64,000 nucleotides of DNA, from positions 868,001 to 932,000 of the forward strand of contig NZ_FZPA01000001.1 of assembly GCF_900188185.1 (NCBI RefSeq), written 5' to 3'. The stretch comes from Sphingopyxis indica. GTDB lineage: Bacteria; Pseudomonadota; Alphaproteobacteria; Sphingomonadales; Sphingomonadaceae. Below are positions 18,624-27,322 of the stretch, one piece after another (the stretch's first letter is position 1; each line of letters begins with the position of its first letter). The notes under the pieces were generated by a model. It was given only the letters and a program-made list of their open reading frames with translations. It had not been told where the DNA came from and searched no databases. The position numbers and the translations under genes were made by a program.

Positions 18624-19631
18624 TCAAAGCAACCCCGCGATCACGCCGGCGGTATCGACCATGCGGTTCGAGAAACCCCATTCATTGTCGTACCAGCTCA
18701 CCACGCGCACCAGCTTGCCTTCGAGCACCGCGGTCTCGAGGCTGTCGACGGTCGAGCTTGCCGGGCAATGATTGTAATCGATCGACACCAGCGGCTCGTC
18801 GGAGAAGGCGAGAACGCCCTTCAGCGCGCCTTCCGACGCATCCTTCAGGATCTGGTTCACCTCATCCTTCGTCGTATCGCGCTTCGGCGTGAAGGTCAGG
18901 TCGACCAGGCTGACGTTCGGGGTCGGGACGCGGATCGCCGATCCGTCGAGCTTGCCCTTGAGTTCGGGCAGCACTTCGCCGACCGCGCGCGCGGCGCCCG
19001 TCGTCGTCGGGATGATCGACATCGCGGCGGCACGCGCGCGGCGCATGTCGCTGTGGATCTGATCGAGGATCTTCTGGTCGTTGGTATAGGCGTGGACCGT
19101 GGTCATCAGCCCGCGTTCGATGCCGAGCGCGTCGTTCAGCACCTTGGCGACCGGCGCCAGGCAGTTGGTGGTGCAGCTGGCGTTCGACACGATCTTGTGC
19201 TCGGCGGTCAGCTTGTCGTGGTTGACGCCATAGACGACGGTCAGGTCGACGCCCTTCGCGGGGGCCGAGATCAGCACGCGCTTGGCGCCGGCGTTGAGGT
19301 GCTTGCCCGCGCTTTCGGCGTCGGTGAAAAAGCCGGTGCATTCGAGCGCGATGTCGACGCCCAACGCGGCGTGCGGCAGGTTGGCGGGATCGCGCTCGGC
19401 GGTCACCTTGATCGCCTTGCCATTGACGAACATCTGGTCGCCTTCGGTCTTCACCTCGCCCGGGAAGGGGCCGTGGACGCTGTCGCGCTTGAACAGCAGC
19501 GCATTGGCCTTGGCGTCGGCCAGATCGTTGATCGCCACCAGTTCGAGGCCGCAGTCGGGGCGCTCGAGGATCGCGCGGGCCACCAGGCGGCCGATGCGTC
19601 CGAAACCGTTGATTGCGACTTTCACTGCCAT
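18624..19631 (-). CDS. gap: glyceraldehyde-3-phosphate dehydrogenase, type I
   Basis: GAPDH (335 aa) interconverts glyceraldehyde-3-phosphate and 1,3-bisphosphoglycerate. [17 protein letters not shown] near residue 4 binds the dinucleotide. [20 protein letters not shown] near residue 150 holds the catalytic cysteine, and [14 protein letters not shown] near 313 closes the active site. It is transcribed with tkt upstream (35 bases away) and pgk downstream across a repeat. Confidence 0.97.
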   Translation of the reverse strand: MAVKVAINGFGRIGRLVARAILERPDCGLELVAINDLADAKANALLFKRDSVHGPFPGEVKTEGDQMFVNGKAIKVTAERDPANLPHAALGVDIALECTGFFTDAESAGKHLNAGAKRVLISAPAKGVDLTVVYGVNHDKLTAEHKIVSNASCTTNCLAPVAKVLNDALGIERGLMTTVHAYTNDQKILDQIHSDMRRARAAAMSIIPTTTGAARAVGEVLPELKGKLDGSAIRVPTPNVSLVDLTFTPKRDTTKDEVNQILKDASEGALKGVLAFSDEPLVSIDYNHCPASSTVDSLETAVLEGKLVRVVSWYDNEWGFSNRMVDTAGVIAGLL

Positions 19632-19665
19632 GTCGAAACGTCCTTTCTGCGTGGGGGGCCAGTCC

Positions 19666-21633
19666 TCAGTTATTCAGCCGTGCCATGATCTGGGGCGTGA
19701 TAGCATCGGCGGTAAGGCCGAAATGCTTGAATAGGTCTTCGATCGGGGCCGAAGCGCCGAAACCGTCGATGCCGAAGCGCAGGCCGTCGCGGCCCGTATA
19801 GCGCTCCCAGCCAAAGGTCGTGCCCGCCTCGATCGAAACGATCAGCGCATCGCGCGGCAGAATGCTCGCCTGATAGGCGGCATCCTGCTCGTCGAACAGC
19901 TCGGTCGACACCATCGAAACGACATCGGCGCCCTGTCCCGCGGCCTCGAGCTGGTCGGCGATCTCCATCGCGAGCGACACTTCGGAACCCGTCGCGACGA
20001 GCACCACCTTGCGCGCCGCCGACGCATCGCGCAGCCGGTAACCGCCTTTCAGGCAAAGATTTTCCGTGACGTCATGGCGCAGCGGCGGCAGGTTCTGGCG
20101 GGTCAGCGCGAGCAGCGTCGGCCGATCCTCCTGCGCCAGCGCGATCGCCCAGCATTCGGCGGTTTCGACCGCGTCGGCGGGGCGCATGACGAGCAGGTTC
20201 GGCATCGCGCGCAGCGCCTGCAGATGCTCGATCGGCTGGTGCGTCGGACCGTCCTCGCCCAGCCCGATGCTGTCGTGCGTCATCACATAGACGACGCGCT
20301 GGCGCTGGAGCGCCGACAGGCGGATCGCGCCGCGGCAATAGTCGGAAAAGACCAGGAAGGTGCCGCCATAGGGGATCACTCCGCCGTGCAGCGCCATGCC
20401 GTTCATTGCCGCCGCCATGCCGAACTCGCGGATGCCGTAATAGATATAGCGGCCCGAATAATCGTTGCGGGTCAGCGGCTTGGTCGACGAAGTTTTGGTG
20501 TTGTTCGAACCCGTCAGGTCGGCGCTGCCGCCGACGAGCGCCTCGATGTCGGCGGTCAGCGCGGTCAGCGCATTTTCCGACGCCTTGCGCGTCGCGACCT
20601 TGGGCGGCTCGGCGACGAGGCCGTCGAGATAGGCCTTGAACGCCGCGCCCGGGGTCACATGGCCGGCGATCCGCGCCTCGAAATCCTCCTTCTTTGCGCT
20701 GCTTGCAAGGCGATTCTGCCATTCGGCGCGAAGACGCTTGCCCTTTTCGCCAAAGGCTTTCCACGCCGCGGCAATGTCGGCGGGGATGACGAAGGGTTCG
20801 GCGGTCCAGCCGAGCGTCTCGCGCGCTGCCGCAACCTCGTCGACGCCCAGCGCCGCGCCGTGCGTCGCCGACGTGCCCTGCTTGTTCGGCGCGCCGAAGC
20901 CGATGATCGTCTTGCACGCGATCAGCGACGGCCGCTCGTCGGCCAGCGCGGCGTCGAGCGCGCGGCGGATGTCGGCGGGGTCGTGCCCGTCGCAGCTCTC
21001 GACATGCCAGCCGGTCGCCGCATAGCGCGCCCGCACGTCCTCGCTCGTCGACAGGTCGGTCGCGCCGTCGATCGTGATCTTGTTGTCGTCCCACAGCACG
21101 ATCAACCGACCGAGCTTCAAATGTCCAGCCAAACCAATGGCTTCGTGGTTGATGCCCTCCATCAGGCAGCCGTCGCCGGCTACGACATATGTGCGATGAT
21201 CGACCAGATCGTCACCATAGACCGCATTCAGATGCCGCTCGGCGATCGCCATCCCGACCGCCGTCGCGAGCCCCTGCCCCAGCGGCCCCGTCGTCGTCTC
21301 GACCCCCGCGAGCTCGAAATTCTCCGGATGCCCGGCGCACGGGCTGTTCAGCTGGCGGAAATTGCGGATTTCGTCGATCGTCGGATGCGCGTAACCCGCG
21401 AGATGCAGCGTCGCATAAGCGAGCATCGAGCCATGCCCCGCCGACAGCACGAATCGGTCGCGATCAGGCCACGCCGGATCGGCGGGATCGAACTTCAGAT
21501 AATCCGAATAGAGCAATGTCGCGACATCGGCCATGCCCATCGGCATCCCGGGATGACCGCTGTTCGCGGCCTGTACGGCGTCCATCGCAAGCGCGCGGAT
21601 GGCGTTGGCGAGCTGGCGTTCGGGCAATGTCAT
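19666..21633 (-). CDS. tkt: transketolase
   Basis: Transketolase (655 aa) exchanges two-carbon units in the pentose phosphate pathway using thiamine diphosphate. [20 protein letters not shown] near residue 150 is the TPP/metal motif (GDG...N). [20 protein letters not shown] near 450 is the pyrimidine-domain signature. It is the first gene of the tkt-gap-pgk-aldolase series. Upstream it is divergent from the 68-aa gene before zapA, so the ~150 bases between probably hold promoters for both directions. Confidence 0.97.
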   Translation of the reverse strand: MTLPERQLANAIRALAMDAVQAANSGHPGMPMGMADVATLLYSDYLKFDPADPAWPDRDRFVLSAGHGSMLAYATLHLAGYAHPTIDEIRNFRQLNSPCAGHPENFELAGVETTTGPLGQGLATAVGMAIAERHLNAVYGDDLVDHRTYVVAGDGCLMEGINHEAIGLAGHLKLGRLIVLWDDNKITIDGATDLSTSEDVRARYAATGWHVESCDGHDPADIRRALDAALADERPSLIACKTIIGFGAPNKQGTSATHGAALGVDEVAAARETLGWTAEPFVIPADIAAAWKAFGEKGKRLRAEWQNRLASSAKKEDFEARIAGHVTPGAAFKAYLDGLVAEPPKVATRKASENALTALTADIEALVGGSADLTGSNNTKTSSTKPLTRNDYSGRYIYYGIREFGMAAAMNGMALHGGVIPYGGTFLVFSDYCRGAIRLSALQRQRVVYVMTHDSIGLGEDGPTHQPIEHLQALRAMPNLLVMRPADAVETAECWAIALAQEDRPTLLALTRQNLPPLRHDVTENLCLKGGYRLRDASAARKVVLVATGSEVSLAMEIADQLEAAGQGADVVSMVSTELFDEQDAAYQASILPRDALIVSIEAGTTFGWERYTGRDGLRFGIDGFGASAPIEDLFKHFGLTADAITPQIMARLNN

Positions 21634-21784
21634 GGGTCCCCCGCAAATGACTGGGCTGGCGTGCGCGACTGCCCTTTGCGGCGCGGCGGGCAGGAGTCAA
21701 CCGCCCGCGGCAAGAATCGCCCAAAAAGCTGCGCTCCTCGCAGGGCAATTGCGCCAAAGGGGTGCCGCTGCTACGCCTTTGGCC

Positions 21785-21991
21785 ATGGAACTCGATCTCG
21801 ACGAATCCAGCCTCGCCATCGGCCGCATCGAACGCGCGCTGAGCCGCATCGAGAAAGCCCTTGCCCAACGCGCGGCCCCTTCGACGCCCGCTTCGACCGG
21901 CGACTCCACCGACTCGGCGGCGCTCAAGGCCGAGGTCGCGGCGGTGATCGGTGAGCTCGACCGGCTGATCGCGGAGGCGAAAAATGGCTGA
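21785..21991 (+). CDS. small coiled-coil protein upstream of zapA
   Basis: A 68-aa acidic protein starting MELDLDESSLAIGRIERALS. It has two amphipathic helices (residues 8-27 and 46-66) split by a Thr/Ser/Pro linker, a pattern that suggests a helical hairpin or short coiled coil. Its end overlaps the zapA start by eight bases, so the two are translated together. That coupling, and no other evidence, hints at a role in division with ZapA. Confidence 0.8.
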   Translation: MELDLDESSLAIGRIERALSRIEKALAQRAAPSTPASTGDSTDSAALKAEVAAVIGELDRLIAEAKNG

Positions 21992-22472
21992 TGTCCATCT
22001 GAATATCGCCGGGCGCAGCTACGACGTCCATTGCGCCGACGGGCAGGAGGAACAGCTTCGCCAGCTTGCCGCGATGGTCGATGAAAAGGCGCGCAGCATG
22101 ACCGGCAGCACCGAAGTGCGCCAATTGCTGTTCGCGGCGCTGATGCTCGCCGACGAAGCGAGCGAGGCGCGCGGCAAGGTCGAAAAGGCCGGACCCGAGT
22201 CGGATTCGCTGCGCGCCGCCGTCGCCTTGGCCGAAAGCCGCGCCGCGGCGGCGCAGGATGAATTGAAGGCGGCGCAGCTTCGCGAAAAAAGGGCGCTGCA
22301 CGACGCGAAAGTCGCTGCCCAGCGCGAAGAATCAGCGCTCGCCGAACTCGAAAAGCTGCGACAGGGCGCCCCGGTCGCGCCGCCCGCGCCCGCCGGCCGT
22401 CACGACCGCGCGCTGATGCAAATCGCCGACCGGATCGAGGCGCTGGCCTCGACCGTCGAGCAAATGGCTTGA
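21984..22472 (+). CDS. zapA: cell division protein ZapA
   Basis: ZapA (162 aa; the core family is about 100) binds FtsZ and cross-links protofilaments. The head domain VHLNIAGRSYDVHCADGQEE with LRQLAAMVDEKARSM occupies residues 4-40. A long helix follows (residues 45-135, rich in Ala, Glu, Arg) with a Pro break and a final short helix. The coiled coil is extended relative to enterobacterial ZapA. Its stop codon lies inside the predicted -35 box of the 6S RNA that follows. Confidence 0.92.
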   Translation: MADVHLNIAGRSYDVHCADGQEEQLRQLAAMVDEKARSMTGSTEVRQLLFAALMLADEASEARGKVEKAGPESDSLRAAVALAESRAAAAQDELKAAQLREKRALHDAKVAAQREESALAELEKLRQGAPVAPPAPAGRHDRALMQIADRIEALASTVEQMA

Positions 22473-22497
22473 GGCGCGGCGCCGCAATCCCTAAATA
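22469..22497 (+). promoter_or_regulatory. promoter of 6S RNA
   Basis: TTGAGG (22469-22474), 17 bases, TAAATA (22492-22497). Transcription from about 22504 would begin exactly at the first base of the closing stem of the RNA. The -35 box contains the zapA stop codon. Confidence 0.65.
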
Positions 22498-22503
22498 GAG
22501 CGC

Positions 22504-22662
22504 GGCGGGCACTGCCCGGCACGAGCCGCTGCGAATATCCCTGAGGCGATACATCATCCAAGGGAGCTGTCCCTGCCCGGACCCTGGTCCGACGTATACG
22601 GCCCCCACCTGACGTTACTGGCGTCAGAGGATCTTCCGGCAAACGACCATGGCGGTCCCGCC
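22504..22662 (+). ncRNA. ssrS: 6S RNA
   Basis: 6S RNA imitates an open promoter and binds the housekeeping RNA polymerase holoenzyme. The location, between zapA and the 5-formyltetrahydrofolate cyclo-ligase gene, is the standard one across proteobacteria. The ~159-nt segment begins with GGCGGG that pairs with CCCGCC at its end. It is mostly helical, with a central asymmetric loop near CGAATATCCCTGAGGCGATA and AAGGGAGCTGTCCCT, and has no open frame. A well-placed promoter lies just upstream. Boundaries are estimated from the closing stem. Confidence 0.88.
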
Positions 22663-22689
22663 AACCCGCCAATTACCGAGGGCCAGGCG

Positions 22690-23271
22690 ATGAACGACCC
22701 GTCCGCCGATTTGGCCCTGCAAAAGCAGCAGCTTCGCGAGCGCCTCCGCTTTCGGCGCAAGCATTTTGCGGCGAATCTCGACGCAATGGCACGACTCGCC
22801 GCCTTCCGCATCGTGCCGCAGCCGCTCGCCGAGCGCCTGACCGGCCGCGATCCGGTCGCGGCCTATGTCGCGTGGGGCGACGAACCCGATATCGTCCCGA
22901 TGCTCGCGGCCTATCCGCTCGCCCTTCCCCACCACGGCGACCGATCGGACGCCATGAGCTTTTGCCGCTGGACGCCGGGCGAAGCGCTCGCGAAAGGGCC
23001 ATGGGGCACCGAACAGCCGTGCGAGCCATCCGGTCCCGTCGAGCCCGCGCTCATCTTCTGCCCGCTCGTCGGTTTCGACCGCCAAGGGAACCGGCTGGGT
23101 CAGGGGGGCGGACACTATGACCGCTATTTCGCGGATCATCCCGCAATTCCACGCATCGGCGTCGGCTGGTCGGTGCAGGAGGTCGATGCGCTTCCTGCCG
23201 AACCGGCCGACATGCCGCTCGACGCCGTGCTCACCGAGCAGGAATTCATAATTTGCGGAGAAACTTTGTGA
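22690..23271 (+). CDS. 5-formyltetrahydrofolate cyclo-ligase
   Basis: A 193-aa enzyme that converts 5-formyl-THF to 5,10-methenyl-THF using ATP. The amino-terminal helix KQQLRERLRFRRKHF holds basic ATP contacts. The signature LIFCPLVGFDRQGNRLGQGG, followed by GHYDRYF, near residues 120-147 is the nucleotide/substrate loop. It follows 6S RNA by fewer than 30 bases and may be partly co-transcribed with it, as in other bacteria. Its TGA overlaps the next start as GTGA. Confidence 0.94.
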   Translation: MNDPSADLALQKQQLRERLRFRRKHFAANLDAMARLAAFRIVPQPLAERLTGRDPVAAYVAWGDEPDIVPMLAAYPLALPHHGDRSDAMSFCRWTPGEALAKGPWGTEQPCEPSGPVEPALIFCPLVGFDRQGNRLGQGGGHYDRYFADHPAIPRIGVGWSVQEVDALPAEPADMPLDAVLTEQEFIICGETL

Positions 23272-23498
23272 GCGACAAGCCCGCCAATCCCGACCCCAGC
23301 TGGCGCAAGCCCGCGGGCATCTTTCTGATCCTTCTGCTGATCGCGGCGTGGGCGGCGATCATCGTCAGCCTGTCGCCGTGGGTCGGCACCTGGCCGATTC
23401 TGGTGCAGGGGGTCTTCTATCTCGCCGCGGGGATAGTCTGGATTCTGCCGCTCAAGCCGCTCTTGCGATGGATGGAACTGGGACGCTGGCGCGGCTGA
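23268..23498 (+). CDS. DUF2842 membrane protein
   Basis: A 76-aa protein with two membrane helices, about residues 17-37 (IFLILLLIAAWAAIIVSL) and 46-66 (WPILVQGVFYLAAGIVWILP). The pattern SWRKPAG at the start and PLKPLLRWMELGRWR at the end is that of DUF2842, found in alphaproteobacteria and of unknown function. I chose the GTG at 23268 because it overlaps the cyclo-ligase stop. An ATG five codons earlier is possible. Confidence 0.85.
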   Translation: MSDKPANPDPSWRKPAGIFLILLLIAAWAAIIVSLSPWVGTWPILVQGVFYLAAGIVWILPLKPLLRWMELGRWRG

Positions 23499-23579
23499 CG
23501 GGCCGCGCCGATCCTGATATATCACTGCGATGAAATGCTCCCAAGCCGCGGCCGCCATTCCGTCCTAAAAGGCAGGAAA

Positions 23580-23656
23580 TGGCGCGAGTGACGGGGCTCG
23601 AACCCGCGACCTCCGGCGTGACAGGCCGGCACTCTAACCAACTGAGCTACACCCGC
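23580..23656 (-). tRNA. tRNA-Asp (GTC)
   Basis: On the minus strand the cloverleaf reads GCGGGTG at the 5' side paired with CACTCGC, D-arm TAGCTCAGTTGGTTAGA, anticodon stem CCGGC/GCCGG with loop CTGTCAC (anticodon GTC), T-arm CGGGTTCGAGCCCCG, and an encoded CCA end. Confidence 0.97.
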
Positions 23657-23699
23657 GTGTGCTTGGGAGCCGCGCCAATATTGCCCCCGCTCCGGCGTG

Positions 23700-24899
23700 T
23701 CAACCGTCGCTTTCGCTCTGCGCGCGATTTAATCGACTTCGCATTTCCTCGGCGGCGGTCAGCGTGCCGCGTTCGAACAGGAAACCCGCCAGATCGGGGG
23801 TTCCGGTCGAATGGAGGATCGTCTGCAAAATCAGCAGCAAAGGCACCGCGAGCAGCGCGCCGGGGGTTCCCCAAACCCAGCCCCAGAAGCTGAGCGACAC
23901 CAGAATCAGCAGCGGATTGATCGTCAATCGCCGCCCGAGCACGAGCGGGGTAATCAGATTCGCCTCGAACAGATGCACGCCGATGAAGATCAGCGCGGGA
24001 ATCAGCGCAAATCCCACCGCGTCGAATGTCATCAGTCCGCCCAGACCCAGCAAGATCGCCGCGACGATCGGCCCCAGATAGGGCACGAAATTGCAGATCG
24101 CCACGATGCCGCCCCACATGAAGGGCGACGGCATACCGAGCGCCCAGAGCAATAGCGCGACGGTCAGGCCCAGGATCGCGTTGATCATCGTGATCGTCGC
24201 CAGATAGTCGGCGGTCGCGTCGACGACGTTCTGGATCACCCGCGCGGTCTGCATCGCCCCGTCGAAGCTGCCACGCCGGCGGATCGTTCCCTTGCGCAGC
24301 CGCGTCCAGCCGGCGAGGAAGAAAAAGACGACAAGGATGGCGAAGAAAAGCTGGATCGCCGCTGCCGGCGCCGCAGAGATGAAATAATCGAACACCGACG
24401 TCGGCGCGGTGTCGGCCATCGCCTGCGCGGTCGCTTCGGTCCCGCTCGCCACCGAGGTCAGCGTGCGGTCGACGAAGCGCTGGAGCGTCGCATAAAAGTC
24501 AATGAGCGGCGCAAGGTTGCTCTGGATCCGCGGGATCGATTCGGGCAACCGCGCGAACCAGCCCGTCGCGGGCACGACGATGATCGCCAGCGCCGCGTTG
24601 ATCAGCGCCAGAAAGGCCGCGAGCGACAGGAAAGAGGCAAGGCCCGACGGCACACCGCGCCGTTCGAGCCATTCGAGCATCGGCACGAGTGCGATGGCGA
24701 TGACGATCGCCGCGGTCAGCGGCAGAAAGAATTCGGCCCCCGCCTGCAACGCGAAGGGCAGCCCCAGGCAAAAGGCCGCGCCGAGGATCAGCGCGAGCGC
24801 CGCGAGCAGGCGGTCGCGCCGGAAATCGTCGATCTCGATCTGCTCGAGGGGGTCGGTGCGCGCCGCCGGCAACTCCCTCCGTCCCCTGTCCTCGATCAC
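23700..24899 (-). CDS. AI-2E/PerM family membrane permease
   Basis: A 399-aa protein of the PerM family, named for the autoinducer-2 exporter TqsA; many members have other or unknown substrates. Hydrophobic segments lie near residues 33-75, 92-115, 180-200 and, in a group, 240-360, the family layout. The most conserved stretches are FVPYLGPIVAAILLGLGGL near 268 and LFEANLITPLVLGRRLTINP near 307-327. It lies about 75 bases after the E2 gene of the dehydrogenase operon on the same strand, and may or may not share its transcript. Confidence 0.9.
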   Translation of the reverse strand: MIEDRGRRELPAARTDPLEQIEIDDFRRDRLLAALALILGAAFCLGLPFALQAGAEFFLPLTAAIVIAIALVPMLEWLERRGVPSGLASFLSLAAFLALINAALAIIVVPATGWFARLPESIPRIQSNLAPLIDFYATLQRFVDRTLTSVASGTEATAQAMADTAPTSVFDYFISAAPAAAIQLFFAILVVFFFLAGWTRLRKGTIRRRGSFDGAMQTARVIQNVVDATADYLATITMINAILGLTVALLLWALGMPSPFMWGGIVAICNFVPYLGPIVAAILLGLGGLMTFDAVGFALIPALIFIGVHLFEANLITPLVLGRRLTINPLLILVSLSFWGWVWGTPGALLAVPLLLILQTILHSTGTPDLAGFLFERGTLTAAEEMRSRLNRAQSESDG

Positions 24900-24974
24900 C
24901 CTGCCTGCCTCCCGGTCATGCTTCCTCTTACGCGAGCTTCGACGCGCGCGCCAGCGGGCAGCGAGGGCGGGCGC

Positions 24975-26276
24975 TCAATCGGCGAACAGCAGGACCGGCG
25001 TTTCGACGAGCTTCTTCAATGCCTGGACAAAGCTCGCCGCGTCCCAGCCATCGACGACGCGGTGGTCGCAGCTGATCGACAGGTTCATCAGCTTTGCCCG
25101 GCGGATATCGTCGCCCCCCAAGGCATTTTTGGCGAAGACGGGGCGCTCGACGATCTTGTTCGGGCCGATGATCGCGACCTCGGGGCGGTTGATCACCGGC
25201 GTCGTCGCGATGCCACCAAGCGGGCCAAGCGAGGTTATGGTCAGCGTGCCGCCGGTCAATTCCTCTACCCTGGCCTTGCCTGTGCGCGCCGCTTCGGCGA
25301 GGCGGGTGATTTCGGCCGCGAGCTGCCAGACATTCTTGTCCTGCGCGTCGCGGATCACCGGCACCATCAGCCCGGCGTCGGTCTGCGTCGCCATGCCCAG
25401 ATGCACCGCGCCGTGGCGCGTCACCACGCCGCCCTCATCGTCGTAGCGCGCGTTGATCATCGGAAAGTCGGGGATCGTGCGGCAGATCGCGACGATCAGG
25501 AAGGGCAGCATCGTCAGCTTGGGGCGCTGGCCGCGGTTGGCGTTCAGATCGGCGCGCATCGCCTCGAGCGCGGTGACGTCCATTTCCTCGACATAGGTGA
25601 AGTGCGGGATCGCGCGCTTCGACGCCGCCATATTCTCGGCGATCTTGCGGCGCATCCCGATCACCTTGACCGGTTCGTCGGCGCGCGCGCGCGGCGTGCC
25701 GGGCGCAAGATACCCCTGCCCCGCGCTGTAGCGCAGATAGGCGTCGAGATCGGCGTGGCGGATGCGATCTCCTTCGGCCTGGACCTGGGCCAGGTCGACA
25801 CCCAGATCCTTCGCGCGCGCGCGAACGGCGGGCGAGGCGAGAACCGGACGGTCGGCCTCCGCCTTGGCGGAAGCAGGCGCCGGCTCGGGTGCCGATGCCG
25901 GCGCGGGCGCGGGAGCCGGAGTGGGAGCAGCCACCTCCGCCTTCACCGGCGTCGCCTCTTCGGCGCCCGGCGTCCCGGCTTCGATTTCCTCTTCGGCGGC
26001 TTCCTCGGCCGGTGTCTCTTCCTCGGCCACCTCCTCGTCGGTTTCGATCACCGCGAGCGTCGAGCCGATCGAAATCAGGTCACCGACCTCGCCGGCAATC
26101 TCGACCACCACGCCCGAAACGGGCGATTCCATCTCGACCGTCGCCTTGTCGGTCATCATGTCGGCCAGCTGCGCGTCTTCCTCGACGCGCTCACCCACCT
26201 TGACGTGCCACGCGACGATCTCAGCCTCGGCGATACCCTCGCCGATGTCGGGCAAACGAAACGAATAGCGCGCCAT
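24975..26276 (-). CDS. bkdB: branched-chain 2-oxoacid dehydrogenase E2 (dihydrolipoyl acyltransferase)
   Basis: E2 core (433 aa) of the complex that oxidises branched-chain 2-oxoacids from valine, leucine and isoleucine. The lipoyl domain (residues 1-78) has its lysine in DMMTDKATVEMESPVSG. An Ala/Glu/Pro linker follows, then a peripheral-subunit-binding domain (SPAVRARAKDLGVDLAQVQ, near 147). The acyltransferase domain ends with the catalytic SCDHRVVDGWDAASF near 400. The start at 26276 (MARYSFRLPDIGEG) follows E1 beta by five bases. No E3 gene is present, so lipoamide dehydrogenase must be encoded elsewhere. Confidence 0.93.
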   Translation of the reverse strand: MARYSFRLPDIGEGIAEAEIVAWHVKVGERVEEDAQLADMMTDKATVEMESPVSGVVVEIAGEVGDLISIGSTLAVIETDEEVAEEETPAEEAAEEEIEAGTPGAEEATPVKAEVAAPTPAPAPAPASAPEPAPASAKAEADRPVLASPAVRARAKDLGVDLAQVQAEGDRIRHADLDAYLRYSAGQGYLAPGTPRARADEPVKVIGMRRKIAENMAASKRAIPHFTYVEEMDVTALEAMRADLNANRGQRPKLTMLPFLIVAICRTIPDFPMINARYDDEGGVVTRHGAVHLGMATQTDAGLMVPVIRDAQDKNVWQLAAEITRLAEAARTGKARVEELTGGTLTITSLGPLGGIATTPVINRPEVAIIGPNKIVERPVFAKNALGGDDIRRAKLMNLSISCDHRVVDGWDAASFVQALKKLVETPVLLFAD

Positions 26277-26281
26277 GGCGG

Positions 26282-27322
26282 TCAGTCCTTCATGATCTTT
26301 TCGAGCGCGGTCGCGATGCGGACCGGCCCGGGAAAATAGGCCCATTCGAGGCTGTGCGGATAGGGCGTGTCGAAACCCGTGACGCGCTCGACCGGCGCCT
26401 CGAGATGATAGAAACAGCGTTCCTGCACCAGCGCGGCGAGTTCGGCGCCGAAGCCCGAGGTGCGCGTCGCTTCGTGGATGATCAGGCAGCGACCCGTCTT
26501 CTTCACCGACGCCTCGATCGCCTCGATATCGAGCGGCAGCAGGGTCCGCAGGTCCAGGATTTCGGCGTCGATGCCGCTTTCCTCGATGATGGTCTTGGCG
26601 ACATGCACCATCGTGCCATAGGCAAGGACGGTGACCGCCTCGCCCTCGCGCACCGTCGCCGCCTTGCCGAGTTCGACGCGGTAATAGCCTTCGGGCACCG
26701 CGCTCGCCTCATGCTTCGACCAGGGCTCGACCGGGCGGTCGTAATAGCCGCTGAAAGGGCCGTTATAGATGCGCTTGGGTTCGAGGAAGACGACCGGATC
26801 ATTGTCCTCGATCGCCGCGATCAACAGCCCCTTGGCGTCGCGCGGGTTCGACGGGATCACCGTTTTCACGCCGCAGATATGCGTCATGATGCTCTCGGGC
26901 GACTGGCTGTGCGTCTGCCCGCCGAAAATGCCGCCGCCAAAGGGGGTGCGCACCGTCATCGGACAGATGAAGTCGTTCGCCGAACGATAGCGCAGCCGCG
27001 CCGCTTCGCTGACGAGCTGGTCGAGGCCGGGGTAGATATAGTCGGCGAACTGGATCTCGGGCACCGGGCGCAGCCCATAGGCGCCCATGCCGACCGCGAC
27101 GCCGATGATGCCGCATTCGTTGATCGGCGTGTCGAACACGCGCGTCTTGCCGTGCTTTTTCTGCAGGCCCGCAGTCGCCCGAAAGACGCCGCCGAAAAAG
27201 CCGACGTCCTCGCCCATCACGACGACCTTGTCGTCGCGCTCCAGCATGACGTCCATCGCGCTGTTGATCGCCTCGATCATGTTCATCGTCTTGGTTGCGC
27301 CAGAGTCTTTGAGCGTCATCAT
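26282..27322 (-). CDS. bkdA2: branched-chain 2-oxoacid dehydrogenase E1 beta
   Basis: E1 beta (346 aa) supplies half of the thiamine-diphosphate site of the decarboxylase. VVVMGEDVGFFGGVFRAT near residue 43, FDTPINECGIIGVAVGM near 72 and MTVRTPFGGGIFGGQTHSQS near 130 are the family landmarks. Two adjacent ATG codons (27322 and 27319) are candidates; the first overlaps the E1 alpha stop as ATGA. E1 alpha lies immediately upstream and E2 downstream, so subunit order is alpha, beta, E2. Confidence 0.94.
   Translation of the reverse strand: MMTLKDSGATKTMNMIEAINSAMDVMLERDDKVVVMGEDVGFFGGVFRATAGLQKKHGKTRVFDTPINECGIIGVAVGMGAYGLRPVPEIQFADYIYPGLDQLVSEAARLRYRSANDFICPMTVRTPFGGGIFGGQTHSQSPESIMTHICGVKTVIPSNPRDAKGLLIAAIEDNDPVVFLEPKRIYNGPFSGYYDRPVEPWSKHEASAVPEGYYRVELGKAATVREGEAVTVLAYGTMVHVAKTIIEESGIDAEILDLRTLLPLDIEAIEASVKKTGRCLIIHEATRTSGFGAELAALVQERCFYHLEAPVERVTGFDTPYPHSLEWAYFPGPVRIATALEKIMKD

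Noticed and set aside
23700..24899. Quorum-sensing autoinducer-2 exporter
   Set aside because: The AI-2E family name reflects one member; nothing in the window (no luxS, no lsr genes) supports an AI-2 role.
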